A model generated the notes under the pieces. It did no database searches. It was not told the DNA's origin and saw only the letters and a list, made by a program, of their open reading frames with translations. A stretch of 51,744 nucleotides of DNA from Pseudomonadota bacterium (GTDB lineage: Bacteria; Pseudomonadota; Gammaproteobacteria; Burkholderiales; Burkholderiaceae_F), in NCBI GenBank assembly GCA_021838715.1, contig JAKCCX010000014.1:1-51744 (forward strand), in the 5' to 3' direction. This document shows, in pieces, positions 37,352 through 46,039 of the stretch (its first letter is position 1; the number at the start of each line of letters is the position of its first letter). The translations under genes and the position numbers were made by a program.

Positions 37352-37373
37352 TCAGAAGAGAACGACCGGCATC

Positions 37374-38447
37374 TCAGGCCAGGACCGGGTAGTCGGTATA
37401 GCCCGCTGCGCCCGGCGTGTAGAACGTCGCCATGTCGGGCGGGTTGAGCGCCGCGCCGCGGCGCATGCGCTCGACCAGATCGGGGTTGGCCAGCATCGGC
37501 CGGCCGAAGGCGATGAGATCGGCGTCGCCCGCCCGCAACGCCGCCTCGGCGCTGGCGGCATCGAACCCGCCGGCGAGGATGAACGGCCCGTCGAACGCCG
37601 CGCGCAGCGCGCGCTTGAACGGCGCCGGAACGGCCGGTGCGCCCATCGCCGAATGGTCGAGCACGTGCACGTAGAGCAGGCCGAGCGCCGACAGCGCGCG
37701 CACCAGTTCGAGGTACTGCTCCTCGACGCCGTCGAACGCGCCGGTGGCGTTGAAGACCCCATAGGGCGACAGCCGAACGCCCACCCGGTCGGCGCCGATC
37801 GCCGCGACCGCCGCGCGGATCACTTCGAGCGCGAAGCGGTTGCGGCCGGCGGCACTGCCGCCCCAAGCGTCGCTGCGGGTGTTGACGTTGGCATTGAGGA
37901 ACTGCTCGACCAGGTAGCCGTTGGCGGCATGCACCTCGACGCCGTCGAACCCGGCCTGGATCGCGAGGCGCACCGCCTTGCCGTATTCGCCGATGGCGTG
38001 GGCGATGTCGGCGGCGTCCATCGCCCGCGGCGGCGAGTAGGGGCGCATGCCGTGGCGGTCGGTGTGGACCTCGCCGGGCAGGGTCTCGGCGGTCGGGCTC
38101 AGCACCTCGGCGCCCGCCGGCAGATTGTCCACATGGCTGACGCGGCCGGTGTGCATCAACTGCACGACGATGCGCCCGCCGCGGGCATGCACCGCATCGG
38201 TGACCTGCTTCCAGCCGGCGACGTGGGCGGCGTTGAACAGGCCCGGAATCCGCGCGTAGCCCAATCCGTTCGGCGAAGGGGCCGTCCCTTCGGCAATGAT
38301 CAATCCCGCGCCGGCGCGCTGGGCGTAATACTCGGCCATCAGGGCATTGGGGGTATTGGCCTCGACCGCACGGCTGCGGGTGAGCGGCGCCATGACGACA
38401 CGATTGTTCAGGTACAGCGTGCGAATGGTCGCGGAGTCAAACAACAT
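37374..38447 (-). CDS. Old Yellow Enzyme-family alkene reductase (NemA-like)
   Basis: FMN-dependent ene-reductase of 357 residues. The ATG at 38447 has AAGGA eight bases upstream and gives LFDSATIRTLYLNNRVVMAPLTR, the usual OYE N-terminus; an upstream frame is discarded. The substrate pair His/Asn is in EVHAANGYLVEQFLN. FMN-binding segments are MAPLTRSRA, VQLMHTGR and FGRPMLANPDLV. HTDRHGMRPYSPPRAM corresponds to the active-site Tyr loop region. These enzymes reduce activated C=C bonds, nitrate esters or N-ethylmaleimide. No NemR-type regulator is adjacent. Confidence 0.93.
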   Translation of the reverse strand: MLFDSATIRTLYLNNRVVMAPLTRSRAVEANTPNALMAEYYAQRAGAGLIIAEGTAPSPNGLGYARIPGLFNAAHVAGWKQVTDAVHARGGRIVVQLMHTGRVSHVDNLPAGAEVLSPTAETLPGEVHTDRHGMRPYSPPRAMDAADIAHAIGEYGKAVRLAIQAGFDGVEVHAANGYLVEQFLNANVNTRSDAWGGSAAGRNRFALEVIRAAVAAIGADRVGVRLSPYGVFNATGAFDGVEEQYLELVRALSALGLLYVHVLDHSAMGAPAVPAPFKRALRAAFDGPFILAGGFDAASAEAALRAGDADLIAFGRPMLANPDLVERMRRGAALNPPDMATFYTPGAAGYTDYPVLA

Positions 38448-38767
38448 GGGCGCATCCTTTCTGTTATTGGCCATTTTTCAGGGAACCGTCGCCGCAGCGA
38501 CATGGCGGTGAACCGCCGCCAAACCCTGCCGCCTTCGGGGTTTCCGGATCGGGAAATTATAACGGACCGATTATTCCACTACCGGGAAACACCCGCCGCC
38601 GCGGCGGCGGGCCATCGAACCGCAAGCACCCGTACGGCCGTCCCGGCAAATCCCAGGGAAAGATTCCCCAAAATCATCGCCTCGATCGCGGAACGCGCTG
38701 CTTACAATTCGGCGCATAGCGCTGCGATTCCGCGCGCGGCTTGCCGGGACCCGTTGCGCCCCACTCC
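38448..38767. promoter_or_regulatory. Divergent control region: OYE operon / LOV-GGDEF-EAL gene
   Basis: 320 bases between divergent genes. Dyads seen: GGCGGT-GA-ACCGCC (38504-38517) and AAACCC/GGGTTT (38521-38543), both in the predicted leader of the OYE transcript. An AT-rich segment, AAATTATAACGG, near 38554-38564 is followed by ATTATTCC and could hold -10 elements. No known operator is recognised. Confidence 0.4.
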
Positions 38768-41700
38768 ATGGAAAAATCGATGAGCCTGCTGATCGGCGCG
38801 TTCGGCGCCGCCGTCGCAGCATTCCTGGCATACCTGCTGGCGGTGGTGCGCAGACAGAACCGCGCTCTGCTCCGCAGCGCAAGCCTGCTTGCCCGCACCG
38901 GGGAGTTGCAGGCATTCCTGGCCCAGATCAACCAGGCGGCGTCCCAGCTCGAGGACGAGGATGCCTACCTGCGCACCGTCTGCGACCTGGCGGTGCGCGA
39001 AGGAAAGCTCGCGCTGGCGCTGATCGGCCGGCCCGACGACCGCGGCCAGCTGCAGTTCCTGGCGGCCGCGGGCGCAACCACATACCTCGACGGATTGACG
39101 ATCTCCGTGCTGCCGGAGGCGCCGGAAGGACAGGGGCCGGCGGGTCGGGCATGGCGGGGGGGCCTGCCGATCTTCAATTCCGACTTTTCGACGCCCTCGC
39201 TTGCGCCCTGGCGTGCGCGCGCCGAGCGCCTCGGACTCAAGGCGACCGCCGTCCTGCCCATCCGGCGCGGCGGCATGCCCTGGGCCTTGCTGATTTTCTT
39301 CCGCCGCGACGACGTGGCATTCGACCCGCCGATGCAGCGGCTCCTGGTGCAACTGGCCGACGACGCCGGGCGCGGACTCGACCACATCGCGCGCAGCAAG
39401 CGCCTGCGGCTCCTCGACCGCGCGGTGGCGGCGTTGTCCGAAGGGTTGACCATCGCCAACGCCCGGCGGGACCTGATTTTCGTCAACCGCGCCTTCGCGG
39501 AGATCTCGGGCTACCCATCCGAGGAGGCGGTCGGCCGTAACTGCAACTTCCTGCAAGGGCCGCAAAGCGACCCCGCCACCGTCGAGCAGATCCGTTCGGC
39601 GCTGAATGCCGGCGACAGCTTCGACGGCGAAATCGTCAACGTGCGTCGGGATGGTTCGACATTCTGGAACCACCTGCACATCGACGCCGTGCACGATGCC
39701 GAAGGGCGCATCACCCACTACGTCGGCATCCAGCGCGACGTCACCGAGCGGGAACTGCAGTTGCAGCGCCTGCAGCGCGCGCAGGCCGTGTACCGGGCGC
39801 TCGCCGCGGCGGGCGACTCCCTGCTGCTGGGCGCAACGGAAGCGGCAATGACGTCGCGCCTGTGCCAGAGCCTGGTCGATGGCACCGAATTCTCCTCGGC
39901 CTGGCTGGCCCGGCCCGATGAGCAGGGCATCTTCCGGCCGCTGGCGACCTCCGGCGAGCGCGCGGAAAGATCGCCGCTCTTCGATTTCCCGTACGTCGCC
40001 ACCGATGACCCCGACGCGACGCTCGCGCAGGCGTGGCGCACCGAGACGGTGACGATCGCGGAAATCGCGATCCCGGCATCGGAGACCAACGGCGCGGCGC
40101 CACCCCATGCCGCGGCCATGCTTGCCGCCCCGGTCCGCCGCGGCAGCGCGGTCTGGGGGGTCCTGGTGCTGGTCGCCCAACGCCCCGGATTGTTCGACGA
40201 AACGACCCGTAGTGCCTGCGAGCGCGTCGCGGCGCTGCTGGGCCATGGCCTGGACGAACTGGATCGCAAGTCGGCGCTGCAAACCCTCCAGGACGCCGAG
40301 AGCCGGCGCGCGCGCACCGACACGCTCACCGGCCTGCCCAATCGCCTCGCGTTCGACGAATACCTGCCCGGCGCCCTGGCGCGGGCGGCGCGGCGCCAGA
40401 CGGTGGTCGCCGTGGGCATGCTCGACCTCGACGACTTCAAGCCCGTCAACGATCGCTTCGGCCATTCCGCCGGCGACGTGCTGCTGCAACAGATCGCCCA
40501 GGCGCTGCGTGCCCGCGCCCGGCAATCCAACTTCCTGGCGCGACTCGGCGGCGACGAATTCGTGCTGGTGTTCGAGGACCTCGAGCCGGAGCATTTCCTG
40601 CCGCAGCTGCAGATGGCGCTCGAGCGCTTGCACGCGGCGATCGAGCAGCCGTTCGATCTGGGCGAAGGACGCACCGCGCGCGTGGGCATGACCATCGGCT
40701 TCGCGCTCTATCCGCAGGATGCCGGCGAACCCGACATCCTGCTGCGGATGGCCGATGCGGCGATGTATGCGAGCAAGGCGCACAAGCACGACCGCACGCA
40801 CTGGTGGCGCATCGGCACCTCGGGCCCGGACGGCGAGCGGAACCGCCCGCCGGACCCCCTGCTCGACCTCTTCGGCAAGGAATCCTCCGCCCTGCTGGAG
40901 TCGCTCGAGCCGTCGATCCTCGACCCGGTTGCATCGGCCTTCGCACGCGCCTTTTACGAGGGCCTGGCGCGCGAACCCGAACCGGCGCAGATCCTGCGCG
41001 CGCTCACCCCGGCGGAAGCCGATCGGCTCGAGCGCAGCCAGGCGGAGCACCTGCGCTTCCTGATGCGGCCCGACACCACGCGCGACGCGATCGAGCGCAA
41101 TGCCCGCAGGCTCGGCGAGACCCATGCCCTGGTCGGGCTTCCCAACGCCAGCATGGAGCAGGCCTTCGGACTCTATGAATCCCTGCTGCGCGCCCAGCTC
41201 GAGGCCGCGTTCGTATCCGCGCGCGAGCGCTACCTCATCATGCGGGTGGCGACCGCGCGGCTGCGGCTCGACGTCCAGATGCAGCTCGCCGCGATCGACC
41301 AGACGGTCGAAAAATATTTCTCGCTGCTCAAGGTTCCGGTGCGACCCGGCGCGCGCTGGATCGACGTGCTGCCGCTGGCGCTGGAAAGCCTGGGCGGCCT
41401 GCCGGGCATTCGCCATGCGATCGTGTTCCGCCCCGACGAGCACGGGTCGCTGCGCATCGCCGCGGGGGCCGGGGAAGACTTCGGACGGGTCGCGGACATC
41501 GTGCGCACCGACGACGATCTGCGGCCCAACCTGAATGCCGGACCGGGCATGCAGCGCGGGCCGCTGGCGATGGCCTGGTTCACGCGCGAAGTGCAGGTGG
41601 TGGATGCCTATCTCCTCGATCCGCGGCTGCAGCGCTGGCACGCGTTGGCGGCAGAACTGGGCTGGCGCAGCGCCGCGACGGTTCCGATCGCCAGCATCGA

Positions 41701-42871
41701 GGACACCGACAGCGTGCTCATGATCTTCGGCACCCACCCGCACCAGTTCTCCTCGAGCTGGGCGAGGTCCTGGCTCGAACTGCTGCGCAACCGGCTCGAC
41801 ACCTTGTTCGCCGCCACCGCCCGCGGCCAGCGCCTGATCGGCCCGACGCGGGTCCGCACCCTGCGGGAGTTGCTCTACGGCGATGGCCTGAGCATGTGGG
41901 TGCAGCCGATCGTCGACCTGCAGACCGGGGCGGTGGTGCGCGTCGAGGCGCTGGCGCGCCTGCAGACCCCGGATGACGAAGTGGTGAACCCGGACGATTT
42001 CCTGCCCGCGTTCGGCGAGCAGGAATTGCATGCGCTCTTCCGCCTGGGCCTGAACCAGGCACTCGAACATCTGCATGCCTGGCGCGAGGCGGGGCTGGAG
42101 TTGAGCGTCGCGGTCAATCTGCCGCCGCTCACCCTGACTCAGCCGGATTGCGTATCGTGGATCGAGGAAGCCCTGCGCAAGACCCAGATTGCGGCCTCCC
42201 GCCTGACCCTGGAGATCCTCGAGAGCGCGGAACTCGATCACACGCGCAGCGGCGAAGCGATGCAGGCCATCGATGCGCTGGGCGCGCACCTGGCGCTGGA
42301 CGATCTTGGATCGGGATATGGCAGCCTGGGCCGGCTGGCGTCGATGCCGATCGACACCGTGAAGATCGACCAGGGGCTGATCCGCGAACTGCCGCGCGAC
42401 CCGCTGCGCACGATTCGCCTGCTGTCCACCCTGGTGCGCATCGGGGAGGAGTTCGCGCGCCAGACCGTCGTCGAAGGCCTCGAGGACGAGGGATTCGTCG
42501 AGGCGGCCCGCCTGCTCGGCGCGCGCCTCGGTCAAGGGTATGCGCTCGCGCGGCCGATGCCGGCAAAATCCTTCCCCGCCTGGATGCAGATCCGTCCCGC
42601 GATCGGCGAGGATCCGGCCCTGCACACTTGGCCCGGCGCCCTGGCGTATCACTGGGCGACGACCCACGACCGCCTGCATCTGCGCACTCCCGGACCCTTC
42701 GAATCCTGCCCGCTGGCGGCCTTTCTGCAGCGGCAGGGCCTCGGCGAACCCGAGGTCCTGCGCTGGCACGAACAGATCCACCGCAGCACCCCGGGTGCAA
42801 CGCGCGACGCGGCGGCGCGCGCGCTGCTCGAGTGGCTGGTTCGCCGCGTCACCCTGGCGTATACCCGCTGA
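38768..42871 (+). CDS. LOV- and globin-containing GGDEF-EAL protein
   Basis: Multi-sensor c-di-GMP protein of 1367 residues (an alternative start at 38780 has GGAAA five bases upstream). Order: one TM helix (about 5-25), GAF (35-215), LOV (225-330), GAF (340-490), GGDEF (500-665), globin-type sensor (690-830), GAF (850-1005), EAL (1020-1275), His/Cys tail. The LOV domain has GRNCNFLQG with the photoactive Cys at 259 and the FMN-contacting Asn and Gln in VNVRRDG, FWN and YVGIQRDVT. The globin segment has LEPSIL, FYEGLA and GETHALVGLP, whose H786 fits the proximal His of globin-coupled sensors. GGDEF is intact, but the I-site reads RQSN. The EAL has EALARL, VNLP, EILES, DDLGSGYGSL, VKID, VEGLE and QGYALARP, so it is probably active. 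The tail CPLAAFL...HEQIH resembles a zinc- or metal-binding motif. Confidence 0.9.
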   Translation: MEKSMSLLIGAFGAAVAAFLAYLLAVVRRQNRALLRSASLLARTGELQAFLAQINQAASQLEDEDAYLRTVCDLAVREGKLALALIGRPDDRGQLQFLAAAGATTYLDGLTISVLPEAPEGQGPAGRAWRGGLPIFNSDFSTPSLAPWRARAERLGLKATAVLPIRRGGMPWALLIFFRRDDVAFDPPMQRLLVQLADDAGRGLDHIARSKRLRLLDRAVAALSEGLTIANARRDLIFVNRAFAEISGYPSEEAVGRNCNFLQGPQSDPATVEQIRSALNAGDSFDGEIVNVRRDGSTFWNHLHIDAVHDAEGRITHYVGIQRDVTERELQLQRLQRAQAVYRALAAAGDSLLLGATEAAMTSRLCQSLVDGTEFSSAWLARPDEQGIFRPLATSGERAERSPLFDFPYVATDDPDATLAQAWRTETVTIAEIAIPASETNGAAPPHAAAMLAAPVRRGSAVWGVLVLVAQRPGLFDETTRSACERVAALLGHGLDELDRKSALQTLQDAESRRARTDTLTGLPNRLAFDEYLPGALARAARRQTVVAVGMLDLDDFKPVNDRFGHSAGDVLLQQIAQALRARARQSNFLARLGGDEFVLVFEDLEPEHFLPQLQMALERLHAAIEQPFDLGEGRTARVGMTIGFALYPQDAGEPDILLRMADAAMYASKAHKHDRTHWWRIGTSGPDGERNRPPDPLLDLFGKESSALLESLEPSILDPVASAFARAFYEGLAREPEPAQILRALTPAEADRLERSQAEHLRFLMRPDTTRDAIERNARRLGETHALVGLPNASMEQAFGLYESLLRAQLEAAFVSARERYLIMRVATARLRLDVQMQLAAIDQTVEKYFSLLKVPVRPGARWIDVLPLALESLGGLPGIRHAIVFRPDEHGSLRIAAGAGEDFGRVADIVRTDDDLRPNLNAGPGMQRGPLAMAWFTREVQVVDAYLLDPRLQRWHALAAELGWRSAATVPIASIEDTDSVLMIFGTHPHQFSSSWARSWLELLRNRLDTLFAATARGQRLIGPTRVRTLRELLYGDGLSMWVQPIVDLQTGAVVRVEALARLQTPDDEVVNPDDFLPAFGEQELHALFRLGLNQALEHLHAWREAGLELSVAVNLPPLTLTQPDCVSWIEEALRKTQIAASRLTLEILESAELDHTRSGEAMQAIDALGAHLALDDLGSGYGSLGRLASMPIDTVKIDQGLIRELPRDPLRTIRLLSTLVRIGEEFARQTVVEGLEDEGFVEAARLLGARLGQGYALARPMPAKSFPAWMQIRPAIGEDPALHTWPGALAYHWATTHDRLHLRTPGPFESCPLAAFLQRQGLGEPEVLRWHEQIHRSTPGATRDAAARALLEWLVRRVTLAYTR

Positions 42872-42906
42872 TCCACCAAAGACGACTTCTCTGCACGGAC
42901 GACCCC

Positions 42907-43737
42907 ATGACCAACGCTTCCGCCCCGACTTCCCCTTGCGCCGGCAGCACCCTTCCGGAAGGATCCGGCGCCGACCCGTCGCGCTGCGGAATCTGCCGCA
43001 GCGGAGAAGACTGCGGCGTGCCCTTCGAATTCGCCTTCCAGCCCATCGTCGACCTGGAGTCGGGCCGGATCTTCGGCCATGAGGCCCTGGTGCGCGGCCC
43101 GCAGGCGGAACCCGCGCCGACCGTGCTGTCGCAGACCAACGACGGCAACCGCTACAACTTCGACCAGTCGTGCCGGGTGAAGGCGATCAACACGGCATGC
43201 GATCTCGGGCTGCGAGAGCGCCAGGGCGAGCTGCTGTCGATCAATTTCCTGCCGCGCGCCGTATATCGCCCGGAACTGTGCATCCAGACCACCTTGCGAA
43301 CGGCGCACCAGCGCAATCTCGATGTCGGACAGATCCTGTTCGAGGTCACCGAAGGCGAACGCATCGAAGACGGGCCGTGGTTCGCCGAGATCCTGCGCGA
43401 ATACCGCAAGCAGGGCTTCCTGACCGCCATCGACGATTTCGGTGCCGGGTACGCCGGACTGCGCCTGCTCGCGGATTTTCAGCCCGATGTCGTCAAGATC
43501 GACATGGACCTGGTGCGCGACGTCGATCGCAGTCCGTCGCGGCAGGCGATCGCGCGCGCGGTGATCCGCATGGCGCAGGAACTGCGCATCCGCATCGTCG
43601 CCGAGGGCGTCGAGACCGCCGGCGAGCGCGACTTCTTCCGGCACGAAGGCGTCAGCCTTTTCCAGGGATACCTGTTCTGCCGGCCGCTGTTCCGCCAGCT
43701 GACGACCTTCGCCGCCTGCGGCGGCGGCGTGGCATAA
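42907..43737 (+). CDS. Stand-alone EAL phosphodiesterase (BlrP1-type EAL) with Cys-rich N-terminus
   Basis: Predicted c-di-GMP phosphodiesterase of 276 residues. The frame is open far upstream, but that part is antisense-frame shadow of the preceding gene; the ATG at 42907 follows its stop by 35 bases, so both are probably co-transcribed. Residues 20-36 hold CGICRSGEDC, a compact Cys cluster (C-x2-C-x5-C) that could bind metal or react to redox. The EAL part resembles that of BLUF-EAL proteins: FAFQPIVDLESGRIFGHEALVRG, LSINFLPRAVYRPE, FEVTEGERIED, AIDDFGAGYAGL, VKIDMDLVR, VAEGVET and QGYLFCRP, with all catalytic residues in place. No BLUF domain is present here, but the neighbouring protein has a LOV domain. 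Confidence 0.92.
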   Translation: MTNASAPTSPCAGSTLPEGSGADPSRCGICRSGEDCGVPFEFAFQPIVDLESGRIFGHEALVRGPQAEPAPTVLSQTNDGNRYNFDQSCRVKAINTACDLGLRERQGELLSINFLPRAVYRPELCIQTTLRTAHQRNLDVGQILFEVTEGERIEDGPWFAEILREYRKQGFLTAIDDFGAGYAGLRLLADFQPDVVKIDMDLVRDVDRSPSRQAIARAVIRMAQELRIRIVAEGVETAGERDFFRHEGVSLFQGYLFCRPLFRQLTTFAACGGGVA

Positions 43738-43740
43738 GGA

Positions 43741-44862
43741 TTACTCCATCCCCCGCGCATGCTCCGATGCGCCGCGCGCCCCTGCGGCGGAGTCGGCGCG
43801 CATCGTCAGGACCATCCGGAACCGGACGTCGCCGGACCTCATCCGGCGGACGGCCGCATCGGCCTGCTCGAGCGCCATCGTTTCGATCCAAGGCCGCGCA
43901 CCCACCAGCACGCTGAAATCGAGCGCGCGCTCGCTGTCGTGCGGGGTCCCGGTGATCGATCCCAGGATGCGGCGTTCGCCGACCACCATGTGCCCCGTCG
44001 ATACCGCCAAAGGATCCTTGCCCGCCCCGAGCAGCACCAGCGTGCCGCGGGGCGCGAGTGCCGGCAGCAGCGCAGCAACCGCGGCCGACTGACCGATGGT
44101 GGTGACGATCGCCTGCGCGCCGCCGAGATCACGCAGGCGCGCAGCCGGGTCTTCGCGCTCGACGTCGACATAGAGATGCGCGCCGAGTTCCCGCACGTCG
44201 TCGGCGATGTCCTCGCCGCGGCCGATCGCCGCAACCCGGAACCCCATCTTGCGGGCGTACTGCAAGGCCATGTGACCCAGCCCGCCGATTCCCTGGATCG
44301 CCACCAGGTCGCCGGCCTGGGCGCCGGATCGCTTCAAGGCGTTGAACGTCGCAACCCCCGCGCAGAGGATCGGGGCCGCCTCTTCGGCGCGCAGATCGTC
44401 CGGAATCGCCACCAGGCCGGTGGCGCGGGCAAGCATCATCTCGGCGTAGCCGCCGTCGCAGGTGGCGCCGACGAACGGCTGGTTCCGGCAGAGTTGGAAT
44501 TCGCCGCGCCGGCACGGGAGGCACTCGTTGCAATGTCCGCCCAGACGACCGACGCCGACCCGCCGGCCCGGCCTCCAGACTGCGGGGACCGCCGGGCCGC
44601 AGGCGGCGATGCGACCGACCACCTCGTGGCCGGGGACGCGCGGCAGGCGCAACGCGGGATCGGCATTGTCGATATCGCCGGCATCGGCACCGCAGACGCC
44701 GCACGCGTCGACCGCGATCAGGACTTCGCCCGGTCCCGGTTGCGGCACCCGTCGGGTCGCCAGTTCGAGCACCCCGGGCTGTCGCACCTGCATCGCACGG
44801 TAGGTCGCACCATGGCGGGCATCGTCGGTCACGCGGTCTTCCACACCATCGGCCGGATTCAT
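43741..44862 (-). CDS. Zinc-dependent alcohol dehydrogenase (MDR family)
   Basis: Medium-chain dehydrogenase of 373 residues. The ATG at 44862 has GGAG six bases upstream; the frame extends further but without support. Catalytic zinc ligands are in CGVCGAD and PGHEVVG. The structural zinc site is intact in HCNECLPCRRGEFQLC (four Cys). The NAD(P)-binding GxGxxG is in IQGIGGLGHMALQYARKMG. IVTTIGQSAAV and VLLGAGKDPLAV complete the Rossmann half. It resembles the AdhP-like group of alcohol/aldehyde dehydrogenases. It lies 55 bases after the flavin oxidase gene and ends three bases from the convergent EAL stop. The substrate is unknown. The tail (SAAGARGASEHARGME) is an extra low-complexity stretch. 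Confidence 0.92.
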   Translation of the reverse strand: MNPADGVEDRVTDDARHGATYRAMQVRQPGVLELATRRVPQPGPGEVLIAVDACGVCGADAGDIDNADPALRLPRVPGHEVVGRIAACGPAVPAVWRPGRRVGVGRLGGHCNECLPCRRGEFQLCRNQPFVGATCDGGYAEMMLARATGLVAIPDDLRAEEAAPILCAGVATFNALKRSGAQAGDLVAIQGIGGLGHMALQYARKMGFRVAAIGRGEDIADDVRELGAHLYVDVEREDPAARLRDLGGAQAIVTTIGQSAAVAALLPALAPRGTLVLLGAGKDPLAVSTGHMVVGERRILGSITGTPHDSERALDFSVLVGARPWIETMALEQADAAVRRMRSGDVRFRMVLTMRADSAAGARGASEHARGME

Positions 44863-44917
44863 TGCGCACTCCACTCGGGTTGGAATTCGAGGGGTTCGAC
44901 CGCGCCGCAATGGCCGA

Positions 44918-46027
44918 TCAACCGAGATTTTCCACCAACGCGGCCACGCCCCGGTCGGCCGCTTCGACGGCACCGGCGACGTATCCGGGAAAGCGCGGCG
45001 ACCACTCGCTGCCGATCCCGGTCAACCGACCACGCCAAGGGCCGGACTCGGCCGCGGCGGGCGGCGCCGCCGACTGATGGCTGCCATGGCTGCCATGGCC
45101 ATCGCAATCCGCCGCCGTCGCCGTGAAGGGATCAGCGGCCCAATCCCGGATCGCGTCGATCTCGGGAACTGCCGCGTCGGGCCCGAACAGGCGGACGAGC
45201 TGGGCTCGGCAGCGGGCGCGCCACGCCGACTCCGGAACGCTCCGGCGCACCTGCGCGGGCACGCCGAAGAAGCCGAACAGCGCTGCGCCGCCCGCCGGGT
45301 TCGACGCATCATGAATCTCGACCAGCGGGCCCAGCGCACTGCGCGCACCACCGGAGAGGCCGAGGCTCCGCCAGAACGGGCGGCGGTACACCGCCAGATA
45401 TTTCGCGTGCGCCGCCATCCAGGTGGGCGCATCGCGCCAGGAGCGCTCCAGCGCCTGCGGCAAGGCGGGCTGGAACTCGACGGTTTCGGCTGCCAGGCGG
45501 GGCGGCATCGCCAACAGCAGATGTCCGGCGTGCAAGGATTCGATGCCCCCGGCGCCGCCACCGACGTCCAGTTCCAGTCCGTCTTCGGTGCTCCGTACGC
45601 GACGCAGCGGCCTGCCCAGGACGATGCGCGTCCGCGTGAGCCGGCTGTGCAAGGCATCGATCACCGCCGCCATGCCACCGGCGACGCGCATCGAAACGGG
45701 CATCCCGGGGTATCCGGCAACGCGCGCCGGCGCCTGCCCGGCCATACGTTCCACCATCAGGTCGCCGGCGTCGGGCTGCACGAAGCGCGCAAGTTCCAGT
45801 TCATCGAGAAGGCAATGAAGTTCGGGTTGGAACTCCGGCCAATACCAGGTCGGCCCCAGATCGAACCGGTCGTTGGTCGACGCCGCCGCCAAGGACGCAA
45901 TCCGGCCCCCGAGCGCAGGCCGGGCTTCGAGCAGCAGCACATCCCGAACGCCGTGCCGTTCGAGCCGATAGGCCGCGTACAGGCCGCTCAGTCCGCCGCC
46001 CGCAATGACGATCGACACCGCTTCCAT
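44918..46027 (-). CDS. Flavin-containing amine oxidase-like protein
   Basis: FAD enzyme of 369 residues, shorter than typical monoamine oxidases (about 430-500). The dinucleotide motif is IVIAGGGLSGLYAAYRLE followed by LLLEARPALGGRI. The C-terminal FAD motif is GSEWSPRFPGYVAGAVEAADR, as in the family. LGPTWYWPEFQPEL corresponds to the substrate/flavin segment after the first motif. A His/Gly/Ser-rich insert (DGHGSHGSHQSAAPPAAA) near residue 315 is unusual and arises from a small internal DNA repeat. It lies 12 bases after the LysR gene, so the two are probably co-transcribed. The substrate is not predictable; a desaturase-like role is also possible. Confidence 0.87.
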   Translation of the reverse strand: MEAVSIVIAGGGLSGLYAAYRLERHGVRDVLLLEARPALGGRIASLAAASTNDRFDLGPTWYWPEFQPELHCLLDELELARFVQPDAGDLMVERMAGQAPARVAGYPGMPVSMRVAGGMAAVIDALHSRLTRTRIVLGRPLRRVRSTEDGLELDVGGGAGGIESLHAGHLLLAMPPRLAAETVEFQPALPQALERSWRDAPTWMAAHAKYLAVYRRPFWRSLGLSGGARSALGPLVEIHDASNPAGGAALFGFFGVPAQVRRSVPESAWRARCRAQLVRLFGPDAAVPEIDAIRDWAADPFTATAADCDGHGSHGSHQSAAPPAAAESGPWRGRLTGIGSEWSPRFPGYVAGAVEAADRGVAALVENLG

Positions 46028-46039
46028 CGAGGCATCCGT

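Noticed and set aside
38702-42781. 1359-codon open frame on the - strand
   Set aside because: Antisense to the LOV-globin GGDEF-EAL gene. Composition is Gln/Arg/His-rich with no recognisable motif.
42148-42906. N-terminal extension of the EAL protein
   Set aside because: It overlaps the end of the LOV-globin gene in another frame and has no domain. The ATG at 42907 fits an EAL protein with a short lead.
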